From contig NZ_FOYW01000001.1 of the NCBI RefSeq assembly GCF_900115285.1, forward strand, positions 410,376 to 474,375: a stretch of 64,000 nt of DNA, written 5' to 3'. The number at the start of each line of letters is the position of its first letter. Positions within the stretch are counted from its first letter, which is position 1. The position numbers were made by a program, and so were the translations under genes. Below the pieces are notes generated by a model that was not told the origin of the DNA, did not search any database, and saw only the letters and a program-made list of their open reading frames with translations. The DNA is from Marinobacter daqiaonensis. GTDB taxonomy: Bacteria; Pseudomonadota; Gammaproteobacteria; Pseudomonadales; Oleiphilaceae. Of this stretch, positions 36,153 to 44,333 are shown piece by piece.

Positions 36153-36811
36153 AGGTTCAGGTGCTTGCGAAGAAATGCGCCGATTTCCTGAATTTCCTCC
36201 AGGCAGACACTGTGGTCCATGGGATAGCTGTGGTAATCCGCCTGGTAACCCATGGCCCTGAGCTTTTCCACAGAGTCCCGGCCCAGCTTTTCCGGGATCA
36301 TCGGGTCATGAGTGCCGTGGAACACGGAAATGGGAATATCGCGGTTGGCGTCCGACGGCTGGACACTCTCCGCCGTTGCGAAGTAGGAGGAGAGGGCCAG
36401 GATGCCCGCCAGCCGTTGCGGATAGCTCAGCCCCAGTTCATAGGCAACCGCGCCACCCTGGGAAAAGCCCGCGATGATAATGCGCTCAGACGGTATGCCC
36501 CGCGCGACCTCCTGTTCCACCAGTTCGGCAACGGCCTGCGCCGAATCCCTCAGCTGCTGGGTATCAATGCTGCGGCCCAGTTCCAGGGATTTGATGTCAT
36601 ACCAGGCGGGCATTCGCATGCCGCCATTGATGGTGACGGCCATTTCCGGGGCATGGGGAAAAAGAAACCGTATACCGGCGTTTGCGGGAAGCTGCAGTTC
36701 CGGAACCACCGGCTCGAAGTCATGGCCACTGGCACCCAGGCCGTGCAGCCAGATGACAGCGGCATCAGGGTTATGACGGGTTTCCAGTTCGATGTAGTCA
36801 AGTCTGCTCAC
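36149..36811 (-). CDS. Carboxylesterase/phospholipase (acyl-protein thioesterase family)
   Basis: 220-residue alpha/beta hydrolase. LDYIELETRHNPDAAVIWLHGLGASGHDF, split at HGLGASG, is the family N-terminus; IAGFSQGGAVAYELGL holds the nucleophile Ser, HGTHDPMIPE the acid Asp, and YPMDHSVCLEEI the His, a full triad. Homologues hydrolyse small carboxyl esters or lysophospholipids. I start at the GTG at 36811, which follows a GAGG site and gives the standard N-terminus; an ATG 15 codons upstream would overlap the acyltransferase end. It is coupled to acpH downstream. Confidence 0.88.
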   Translation of the reverse strand: MSRLDYIELETRHNPDAAVIWLHGLGASGHDFEPVVPELQLPANAGIRFLFPHAPEMAVTINGGMRMPAWYDIKSLELGRSIDTQQLRDSAQAVAELVEQEVARGIPSERIIIAGFSQGGAVAYELGLSYPQRLAGILALSSYFATAESVQPSDANRDIPISVFHGTHDPMIPEKLGRDSVEKLRAMGYQADYHSYPMDHSVCLEEIQEIGAFLRKHLNL

Positions 36812-36821
36812 AGGCACCTCG

Positions 36822-38018
36822 CTATTCAGAAGAATTTTCCTGTGCCTGCTGCGCACTCAGCGAGCTGATCACAGGATTGGCGTACATGGCGACCAGATAG
36901 GGCCGGATGGCTTCCTCGCAGGCGTTGATCCGCCGGCTCAGTTCCTCTTCGGCGGCCTCCAGTTCCGCCGGCGTCCAGCTTTCGGCGGTCACCACCTCCT
37001 CGCTCACCTTCTCCGGCGTATCGTGGGACGAGGGGTGGAACCCTTTCATGTTGTAGGCCACGAGATTGGAGGCATGGAGGTGATAGTTGGCGTGAATCTC
37101 GGTATCGATGAGCGTTGCCAGCTCCCTGGCGTTGTCCGGAGCATTGTGGATCGGGAGCCCGAAATGAACGTGGACATGCCCCTTGAAGCCCGTCAGGCCT
37201 TTGACAATCTGCTCTGAATCTTCATTCTCAGCCTTCTTGTAGGTGCCGGTGCGCTGACGGATTTCAAGCTCCCGTGCCTTGTCCTCATCGCAGGGATCGT
37301 ATTCATAGGCGATGGATACCGGCACGATCTGCATACGGTTCATGGCCTCTGCGAACCCCAGGCCCTCCTTCTTGCGGCTCATGTAGAACATCTTGATGAT
37401 GGCGGGGTCGGTGAGATCGACGCCGTTCTTGGCCCGCCCTTCCCGCTGGGCGATCCAGATGCTGTGGCCGTCGTCCAGGCTGTGATTGATAAACCCGGAC
37501 AGGGTCAGGAACACCTGGCGCATTTCGCGGGGGCTCTGGATGTCCCGCTGTACAACGAAGCTCTTGTTGAGGCGCATCATCTCTGCGAACACGGGGTTCT
37601 TGAGCAGGTTGTCACCTATGGCAATCCGGGTGGTCTCGAACCCGTTCAGGTGCAGCAGGTGATTCACCACCATGGGATCGAAGACAATATCCCGATGATT
37701 GCAGACAAAAAGATAGGCCGAGCTGGGGTCCAGCCGGTCAAGGCCGGAGGACGTCAGGCGGGTGGTGGTGTTGTTCACCAGCTCCGTCGTATGTTCCGAC
37801 ACCGCCAGCTGGATGTCCTTGATGGTCTTTGCCGCCCCGAACTTCTTCCATAGCCAGCGCTTCACACGCTTGCGCAGCAGCCCTGGAAACCACCGGGCAA
37901 GAAAGGGGGACCGGAACCGGCCGACCATCAACAAGAAATCCGGGTCGTTGGACAATCGGTTGACCGCTTCCTCGACCTCGTCGTCCCCGTAAGGACGAAT
38001 CGCATCAAATTCCTGCAT
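36822..38018 (-). CDS. PlsC-like glycerolipid acyltransferase
   Basis: 398-residue protein with a 1-acyl-glycerol-3-phosphate/glycerol-3-phosphate acyltransferase domain. The acceptor-site motif is FVCNHRDIVFDP (H-x4-D with an R-D-I context), followed by RIAIGDNLLKNPVFAEMMR, FVVQRD and IWIAQREGRAKNG, an analogue of the EGTRS box. It is longer than PlsC and is likely cytoplasmic or peripheral. Start ATG at 38018; the reading frame is open upstream, but MQEFDAIRPYG looks like a natural N-terminus. It heads an operon with the esterase and AcpH; divergent from recQ. Confidence 0.82.
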   Translation of the reverse strand: MQEFDAIRPYGDDEVEEAVNRLSNDPDFLLMVGRFRSPFLARWFPGLLRKRVKRWLWKKFGAAKTIKDIQLAVSEHTTELVNNTTTRLTSSGLDRLDPSSAYLFVCNHRDIVFDPMVVNHLLHLNGFETTRIAIGDNLLKNPVFAEMMRLNKSFVVQRDIQSPREMRQVFLTLSGFINHSLDDGHSIWIAQREGRAKNGVDLTDPAIIKMFYMSRKKEGLGFAEAMNRMQIVPVSIAYEYDPCDEDKARELEIRQRTGTYKKAENEDSEQIVKGLTGFKGHVHVHFGLPIHNAPDNARELATLIDTEIHANYHLHASNLVAYNMKGFHPSSHDTPEKVSEEVVTAESWTPAELEAAEEELSRRINACEEAIRPYLVAMYANPVISSLSAQQAQENSSE

Positions 38019-38193
38019 TACGATCCTGTTTTTGTAGGCTTTCTGAAAAGTAGCCGGCGACCGCGCGGTGCCGCCCGTGACGAAAAAACCGCGCCATTGT
38101 ATCGCGAGAAAAGCAAACATGCTTCCTTCGGACATTTACAGCGGGTTTTTGCTATCATCTCCGACTCATTCGTTCTGTCCCCGATGGCCCATT

Positions 38194-40092
38194 ATGGATT
38201 CCTATTCGGACCTCGATCACCTCAGCCATGAAAAACCGGTAGCCCCGACCTCCAGCCCTGAAGACGTCCTGCACAAGGTCTTCGGGTATGAGTCATTCCG
38301 GCCCCTCCAGGGAGATGTGGTCCATGAACTGGTGGGCGGCGGCAATGCCATGGTGCTGATGCCAACCGGCGGTGGCAAATCCCTGTGTTACCAGATCCCC
38401 GCCATGGTTCGGCCAGGAACGGGGGTAGTGATCTCCCCCCTTATCGCCCTGATGCACGATCAGGTGGCGGCGCTTCGCCAGCTGGGCGTAAGGGCCGCGT
38501 TCCTGAACTCCTCCCTTGCCCCGGAGCAGGCCCGGGATATCGAAAATGCCCTGCTCCAGGGGGAACTGGACCTGTTGTATTGCGCCCCGGAGCGCCTGCT
38601 GCAGCCTCGCATGCTGTCCCTGCTCGAAGACGCGTCTCTGTCCCTGTTTGCCATTGACGAGGCCCACTGCGTATCCCAGTGGGGCCACGACTTCCGCTCG
38701 GATTACCTGGGGCTGAGCGTGCTGGCGGAACGCTTCAGCCACGTTCCCCGGATCGCGCTGACGGCCACCGCCGACGAAAGGACCCGCAGGGAAATTGCCG
38801 AACGTCTCTCGCTGACGGATGCCCGTCATTTCATCTCCGGCTTCGACCGGCCCAACATCCAGTATCGTATAGCCGCCAAGACCAACGCCAACAAGCAGCT
38901 GCTGGATTTCATCCGCAGTGAGCACCCCGGGGACTCCGGCATTGTCTATTGCCTGTCCCGCAACAAGGTGGAGGCAACCGCGGCCCTGCTCCAGAAGAAC
39001 GGCTACACAGCCCTTCCCTACCACGCGGGCCTGCCGGCGGAGCAGCGGGCACATAATCAGGAGCGCTTCCTGCGGGAGGACGGCGTCATTGTCGTCGCCA
39101 CCATCGCCTTCGGCATGGGCATCGATAAGCCCGATGTCCGCTTTGTCGCCCATCTGGATCTGCCCAAGAGCCTGGAAGCCTATTATCAGGAAACCGGCCG
39201 CGCGGGCCGTGATGGCAACCCGTCTACCGCCTGGATGGTCTATGGCCTGCAGGATGTAATCAAGCTCCGGCAGATGCTGGAGGGGTCACAGGGCAACGAT
39301 ACCTTCAAGCGTGTCGAACGACAGAAAATGGACGCCATGCTCGGGCTCTGTGAGATCACCACCTGCCGCCGCCAGGCCCTGCTGCGTTACTTTGGCGATC
39401 AGCTGGACGAACGCTGCGGCAACTGCGATACCTGCCTGACGCCGCCTGAAACCTGGAATGGCACCGATGCGGTTCGCAAGGCCCTGTCCTGCGTCTACCG
39501 CACCGGTCAGCGATTCGGCGTCAATTACGTGATTGATGTCCTCCGGGGCGTGGATAATGAGCGCATCCGGCAGGCCGGACACCAGGCCATCACCACCTTC
39601 GGGATTGGCGCGGAACTCACAGCCACCCAGTGGAAATCGGTATTCCGGCAGCTGGTGGCCAATGGCTACCTGCGGGCCGATCCGGAGGGCTACGGCGCGC
39701 TGCAGCTCACCGAAAGCTGCCGTCCCGTGCTGCGAGGTGAAGTCGCACTGGAACTCAGGAAGGACCCGGAACGTAAGGCGGTCAGCAAAACCTCCGCCGG
39801 GCGAGCCGGCAACAAGGCCCCCATTACCGATCCCGAGGGTTGGGAGGCTTTACGTCGCCGGCGTAAGGAACTGGCTGACGAGCAGGGTGTTCCACCCTTT
39901 GTTATCTTCCACGACGCCACCCTCCAGGAAATCCTTGAGCGTCGGCCAGCCACCCTCGAGGAAATGGCGCAGGTCAGCGGGGTGGGTGCCGCGAAACTGG
40001 AGCGTTATGGGGCGATCTTCCTCGAGGTGCTGGGCGAACTGGAGCAATCGCAAGGCTCCGTCCAGCGACAGGAAGAACACTCAGGCATCTGA
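38194..40092 (+). CDS. recQ: ATP-dependent DNA helicase RecQ
   Basis: 632-residue 3'-5' DNA helicase for recombination repair. Domains in order: helicase with Walker [21 protein letters not shown] box [17 protein letters not shown], motif III LTATAD, motif [18 protein letters not shown] and [12 protein letters not shown]; zinc-binding four-Cys set ([10 protein letters not shown] and CGNCDTC); RQC winged helix (about 420-510); HRDC near the C-terminus ([27 protein letters not shown]). Length normal. I chose the ATG at 38194 since the frame upstream does not fit the family. Divergent from the acyltransferase gene. Confidence 0.93.
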   Translation: MDSYSDLDHLSHEKPVAPTSSPEDVLHKVFGYESFRPLQGDVVHELVGGGNAMVLMPTGGGKSLCYQIPAMVRPGTGVVISPLIALMHDQVAALRQLGVRAAFLNSSLAPEQARDIENALLQGELDLLYCAPERLLQPRMLSLLEDASLSLFAIDEAHCVSQWGHDFRSDYLGLSVLAERFSHVPRIALTATADERTRREIAERLSLTDARHFISGFDRPNIQYRIAAKTNANKQLLDFIRSEHPGDSGIVYCLSRNKVEATAALLQKNGYTALPYHAGLPAEQRAHNQERFLREDGVIVVATIAFGMGIDKPDVRFVAHLDLPKSLEAYYQETGRAGRDGNPSTAWMVYGLQDVIKLRQMLEGSQGNDTFKRVERQKMDAMLGLCEITTCRRQALLRYFGDQLDERCGNCDTCLTPPETWNGTDAVRKALSCVYRTGQRFGVNYVIDVLRGVDNERIRQAGHQAITTFGIGAELTATQWKSVFRQLVANGYLRADPEGYGALQLTESCRPVLRGEVALELRKDPERKAVSKTSAGRAGNKAPITDPEGWEALRRRRKELADEQGVPPFVIFHDATLQEILERRPATLEEMAQVSGVGAAKLERYGAIFLEVLGELEQSQGSVQRQEEHSGI

Positions 40093-40179
40093 GCCGTCTG
40101 GGAACGCGCGCGCCCGTCCTTGCGAAAACACGGCTACACTGGGTTTTCAGAGAGTCTCTCGGGCAAGATGGAATGCTGC

Positions 40180-41118
40180 ATGAAACGGACGTTTTCGGGT
40201 TCAAGGTGCTTCAGGAGCCGGTCGCCGGCACATGCTCTGGTCACGGCACTGTTGATTGCTCCCCTTCTGGCTTTCGGGGCTGCGGCCGACGCCCCCGGTG
40301 AGCCGACCACCTACACGCTCTGGTACCGGAATTACGACAATCCCGCCGTCCTGTCCCTGCTCCGGATTGCGTTTGACCAGACTCCGGAGTATGGCGCATA
40401 TCGTATTCAGCGCTCTGCTGAGATGGTTCAGGGCCGTGCGTTGCTGGAGCTTAAACGGGAGGATGACCGTCCTCTTTCCATCATCAATGTCGCCACCTCG
40501 CCGGAACGGGAGCGGGACCTCTATGAGGTTCCGATCCCCATTGACGGGGGACTGCTGGGTTTCCGCGTGTGCGTGGTCCAGGAAGAAAAGGTCAAGCTCT
40601 TTGCCGGGGTCCGAAGCCTGAAGGAGTTCAGTGACCGCGGCCTGACCATCGGCCAGGGAACCCACTGGCCGGACACCACAATTCTGGAGGCCAACGGCAT
40701 TCAGGTGGTCACCCACACCCGTTTCGAAAATCTTTTCGACATGCTCGAACGTGGCCGCTTTGACTGCTTCGCCCGGGGTGTCAGTGAAGTTCTTTACGAT
40801 ATGGAACGCGTTCAGCACCACGGGCTGGTTGTCGAACCGAACCTGTTGCTGGCCTATCCGATGCCCTCCTATTTTTTCCTGGCGAAGGACGACCATGAGA
40901 CCGCCCAGCGGCTCCAGTTGGGCATGGAACGGGCCATCGCCAATGGCACCTTCGGCATCTTTCTGGCGGTCTTCTATGGCCGCGCGGTGACCGAACTGAA
41001 CCTCGGGCAACGGACCATGTTGAAACTGGAGAATCCCTACCTCAGCGACGACCCGGATTCCCTGAGCCGGAAGCTTTTCGAAACTCTCCGCACGCGCATT
41101 GAAAGAAACTCGCATTAG
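40180..41118 (+). CDS. Exported solute-binding-like protein (PBP fold)
   Basis: 312-residue secreted protein. A signal peptide with a long basic n-region (MKRTFSGSRCFRSRS) and a hydrophobic core ends near FGAAADA (about residue 37). The mature part follows the type II periplasmic binding fold (TLWYRNYDNPAVLSLLRIAF, GLTIGQGTHWPDT, RFENLFDMLERGRFDCFARG, SYFFLAKDDHETAQRLQLGM). No ABC partners are near. It shares this orphan state with the binding protein at 34056; such families in marine bacteria are often sensory. Start at ATG 40180 for the signal peptide; an earlier in-frame ATG at 40120 is less likely. Confidence 0.72.
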   Translation: MKRTFSGSRCFRSRSPAHALVTALLIAPLLAFGAAADAPGEPTTYTLWYRNYDNPAVLSLLRIAFDQTPEYGAYRIQRSAEMVQGRALLELKREDDRPLSIINVATSPERERDLYEVPIPIDGGLLGFRVCVVQEEKVKLFAGVRSLKEFSDRGLTIGQGTHWPDTTILEANGIQVVTHTRFENLFDMLERGRFDCFARGVSEVLYDMERVQHHGLVVEPNLLLAYPMPSYFFLAKDDHETAQRLQLGMERAIANGTFGIFLAVFYGRAVTELNLGQRTMLKLENPYLSDDPDSLSRKLFETLRTRIERNSH

Positions 41119-41362
41119 CAGGACGGCGCTTTGCTCCACCGCGCTCGTCCGTTTCCCTGGTCGACGTGACCGCGCTTATCGGGGGCCCCGGGCGCGAAGT
41201 CTTTGCTTTGGTCTGTTAGGATACCCCGCCTGGGCATTCTTGCAGGTCCGGCGCAAACAATTGCCCGCCTGACGTCCAGTTCGGGAAAGCCCTCGTAACC
41301 GTCTATACTCTCAGACGCGGGGCTTGTATTCCCCACCAGACACTGACAGGAGCTGTTCCCCC

Positions 41363-42910
41363 ATGCCACACGAAGAACTTCACCTCAGCCTTCGCAATCT
41401 CACCGAAGATGACTATGACCAGCTAAAGGTGTTGATGGACCGTGTGTACGACGATATCGGGGGAGCCTGGCCGAGAGACACCATCAAGGCACTGGTGGAT
41501 CAGTTTCCGGATGGCCAGATGTGTATCGAGGATCACGACGAGCTGATAGCGGTGGCGCTGACCGTATGCGTCAAGTACGAGCGCTTCAGTAACCCCCATA
41601 CCTACGATGACCTGATCCTCCGCAACGAGAAAATCTGGCACAACCCGAATGGCGACTCGCTCTACGGGCTGGATGTCTTTATTGATCCGGATTATCGGGG
41701 CTACCGTCTTGGCCGCCGGCTTTACGAGGCCCGAAAGGAACTGTGCCGATCCAAGAACCTGCGGGCCATCCTCGCCGGGGGCCGGATTCCCAATTATCAC
41801 AAGTATTCCGACCAGTACACGCCGGCCGAATACATCGAGCGGGTGGACCGCAAGGAAATCTACGATCCCATCCTGACCTTCCAGCTGTCCAACGACTTCC
41901 AGGTCACCCGGCTGATGCACAAATATCTGCCGGAAGATCAGAAATCCCTGGGCTACGCCACCCTGCTGGAGTGGAACAATATCCTCTATACCCCACCCTC
42001 CACGGTGATCAATACCCGCAAGACCCAGGTGCGCCTGGGCGCCGTGCAGTGGCAGATGCGTGAGTTCACCTCGGTGGAAGAGGTGCTCAAACAGGTGGAA
42101 TACTTTGTCGACGCCCTGTCCGATTACAAGAGCGACATTGCGATCTTCCCGGAATTCTTCAACGCACCCCTGATGGGTCTGACCGACCAGATGGACCAGA
42201 CCCGGGCTATACGCTTCCTGGCCGGCTTCACCGAACAGTTCCTCAATGAAATGTCGGAGATGGCAGTCAGCTATAACATCAACATCGTTACCGGCTCCAT
42301 GCCGCTTCTGGATGACGACCGGGTCTATAACGTCTCCTATCTCTGCCACCGGGACGGTCGGGTGGACGAGCACCGCAAGATCCACATCACCCCCCACGAG
42401 CGTCGGGACTGGGTGATCGAAGGGGGCGACAAGTTCCGGGTGTTCGACACCGATGTGGGCCGGGTCGCCATCATGATCTGCTACGATATCGAGTTCCCGG
42501 AGCTTGGCCGGATGGCGGCAGCCCAGGAGGTGGACATTATCTGCGTACCCTTCTGGACCGACACCAAGAACGGCTATCTTCGGGTGCGCCACTGTGCCCA
42601 GGCCCGGGCGATCGAAAACGAGTGCTACGTGGTCATAACCGGCAGCGTGGGTAACCTGCCCAAGGTCGAGAACCTCGACGTGCAGTACGCCCAGTCCTCT
42701 GTTTTCTCGCCATCGGATTTTGCCTTCCCCCATGACGCCGTCATGGCGGAGACCACGCCGAATACCGAGATGATCATGTTCTCGGATCTCGACCTGGAGA
42801 AGCTCAAGCTGGTGCGCAACGAAGGCTCGGTCACCAATCTCAAGGATCGGCGCACGGACCTGTACACGATCCATACCAACGATACCGATCACGATATCGT
42901 GGAGGACTGA
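41363..42910 (+). CDS. GNAT acetyltransferase-nitrilase/carbon-nitrogen hydrolase fusion
   Basis: 515-residue bifunctional protein. Residues about 5-190 are a GNAT N-acetyltransferase domain (LYGLDVFIDPDYRGYRLGRRLYEARKEL contains the acetyl-CoA loop). About 222-480 is a carbon-nitrogen hydrolase with the full triad: Glu264 (IFPEFF), Lys339 (HRKIHITPHE) and Cys373 (MICYDIEFPE). The acceptor amine and the amide substrate are unknown. This fusion is widespread in bacteria and has been annotated as a bifunctional GNAT/nitrilase. It is a single gene with AGGAG before the start; the C-terminus is acidic and hydrophilic. Confidence 0.9.
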   Translation: MPHEELHLSLRNLTEDDYDQLKVLMDRVYDDIGGAWPRDTIKALVDQFPDGQMCIEDHDELIAVALTVCVKYERFSNPHTYDDLILRNEKIWHNPNGDSLYGLDVFIDPDYRGYRLGRRLYEARKELCRSKNLRAILAGGRIPNYHKYSDQYTPAEYIERVDRKEIYDPILTFQLSNDFQVTRLMHKYLPEDQKSLGYATLLEWNNILYTPPSTVINTRKTQVRLGAVQWQMREFTSVEEVLKQVEYFVDALSDYKSDIAIFPEFFNAPLMGLTDQMDQTRAIRFLAGFTEQFLNEMSEMAVSYNINIVTGSMPLLDDDRVYNVSYLCHRDGRVDEHRKIHITPHERRDWVIEGGDKFRVFDTDVGRVAIMICYDIEFPELGRMAAAQEVDIICVPFWTDTKNGYLRVRHCAQARAIENECYVVITGSVGNLPKVENLDVQYAQSSVFSPSDFAFPHDAVMAETTPNTEMIMFSDLDLEKLKLVRNEGSVTNLKDRRTDLYTIHTNDTDHDIVED

Positions 42911-43069
42911 TTACCGGAAACGGGCGGTAAGGCGCATTAAAAAGCACCGCTACGGCGCTGAATATATTGCCAATGGCTCGTACAGTGGCTAAGGTTTAGC
43001 CATCCTGAGAGTAAACATAACTGATAACAACCCCCGTATTTGACGGCCGATCCGTCATGGGTGAGTACC

Positions 43070-43492
43070 ATGGAAAGCAGAATGCAGATGTCAGATAAAC
43101 GCTATGCGATCCCCCTGCCCGACCTGATCGCCCGATTCACACTCAGGAAAGGGCTGTTTCGCAAGGAACGGGTCGAAGCGCACCTGTTTGATCTGAATCA
43201 GTTCGGGTGTGTCCTGAAAACCGATAAAGTGTTCGAGCCCGGGGATACCCTAGGGCTCGAACTGGAAATGGAGATGCCCTTTGAGAACCTTCGGGCTTCC
43301 GGCCTGACCGGGTTGATCACTGAGCGCAGAAAGTACTGCAGCAATTTCTTCTATTCCATTGATTTTATTGGTAGTGACTTCCGACCAAAGGCGGACAGTT
43401 CGGAGCAGCTGAAACGCATTCGTGATGTCGTCGACCGCAAGCTGAACCTGCTCTCCCGCCGCGAGAACACCGGATTGAGTGCGACTGCCTGA
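43070..43492 (+). CDS. Degenerate PilZ-like domain protein
   Basis: About 140 residues. KERVEAHLFDLNQFGCVLKTDKVFEPGDTLGLELEMEMP (split here) resembles the PilZ barrel: an Arg-rich N-terminal turn, then D-x-N/S-x-x-G in DLNQFGC, then the GDTLGLEL strand. The canonical RxxxR c-di-GMP site is altered (RKGLFRKER), so nucleotide binding is uncertain. The start is ambiguous: ATG at 43070 (GGTGAG upstream) is my choice; 43082 and 43088 are possible. It is isolated, with 157 bp before the start and 133 bp after the stop, which show nothing else notable. Confidence 0.5.
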   Translation: MESRMQMSDKRYAIPLPDLIARFTLRKGLFRKERVEAHLFDLNQFGCVLKTDKVFEPGDTLGLELEMEMPFENLRASGLTGLITERRKYCSNFFYSIDFIGSDFRPKADSSEQLKRIRDVVDRKLNLLSRRENTGLSATA

Positions 43493-43625
43493 TCGGCGCC
43501 CTCTGAATTGCGAGTGGGCCAGATCTCCGCTCGGCACCGCGTTTTAACCATCTGGGGTAATCCGATTCGCTCCCGTGACGGTATACCCTCAGGCTCGTCG
43601 TAACATGTGAACATGGAGTGGCATC

Positions 43626-44333
43626 ATGGCTAAGAGCAGCAAGACCAGCAAAACCCAGAAGTCCCGGCCCAACGTGGACAAGATCGTCAAGAAGGTGAAC
43701 AAGGAGTTCGAGAAAACCTCGACCCAGATCGAGAAGCTTGTGGACGACGCCCTCAAGCAGCTGGACGCACTCCAGACCCAGGTGCAGGAGCCGGTCAGGA
43801 AACTCATGAAGGACGTTGAAGACCTTCGTGAGCGGGAAATGAAGCGCTTTCACGACGAGCTCGACCGCCGGATGGACGACTTCCAGAAGATCCAGGCGCA
43901 GGTCATGGACCGTCTCGGCATTGCCCAGAAAGAAGCGGAGCGTGGCGAGAAATCCGTGACCCGTTCACTGGAAAATCAGGCGGCCGAAACTGCGTCGACG
44001 GCCAAAAAGGCCGGCAAGACCACCGCAAGCAAGGCCAAGGCCACGGCCGGTAAGGCCAAGAGCACGGCCCGGAAGACCACCAAGAACACCGGTGCTGTCG
44101 CCAAGCAGGCGGGCGCCACCGCTACCGCAGCGGCAAAAGGTAATGACCTGTCGGACCTGACCCGTATCAAGGGCATCGGTCCGGCTACGGCCCGGAAACT
44201 TCAGGGGGCAGGTATTACTTCCATTAACCAGATCGCCAATCCCACCGAAGCCGAGCAGGAGACGCTTAACCAGTTCTCCTCCATGAAAGGCTTCAGGGAC
44301 TGGCCCGACGAAGCGAAGAAACTGATCGGATGA
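43626..44333 (+). CDS. Coiled-coil, Lys/Ala-rich protein with C-terminal helix-hairpin-helix (phasin/histone-H1-like)
   Basis: 235 residues. The N-terminal part (about 15-100) is a long charged amphipathic helix (VNKEFEKTSTQIEKLVDDAL, DVEDLREREMKRFHDELD), like phasin/polyhydroxyalkanoate-granule proteins. The middle (about 120-165) is a Lys/Ala/Thr-rich tail with repeated AKATAGKAKSTARKTTK-type sequence, resembling bacterial histone-H1-like DNA-binding tails. The C-terminus has a helix-hairpin-helix motif (LTRIKGIGPATARKLQGAG) and further DNA-associated sequence. The gene overlaps the SelD fusion by 4 bp (ATGA) and is therefore co-translated with it. The role of this protein in the selenium unit is unknown. 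Confidence 0.7.
   Translation: MAKSSKTSKTQKSRPNVDKIVKKVNKEFEKTSTQIEKLVDDALKQLDALQTQVQEPVRKLMKDVEDLREREMKRFHDELDRRMDDFQKIQAQVMDRLGIAQKEAERGEKSVTRSLENQAAETASTAKKAGKTTASKAKATAGKAKSTARKTTKNTGAVAKQAGATATAAAKGNDLSDLTRIKGIGPATARKLQGAGITSINQIANPTEAEQETLNQFSSMKGFRDWPDEAKKLIG

Noticed and set aside
41423..42892. 489-codon minus-strand open frame opposite the GNAT-nitrilase gene.
   Set aside because: A shadow of the real gene, which has a full catalytic triad; no ribosome site or domains are seen on the minus strand.
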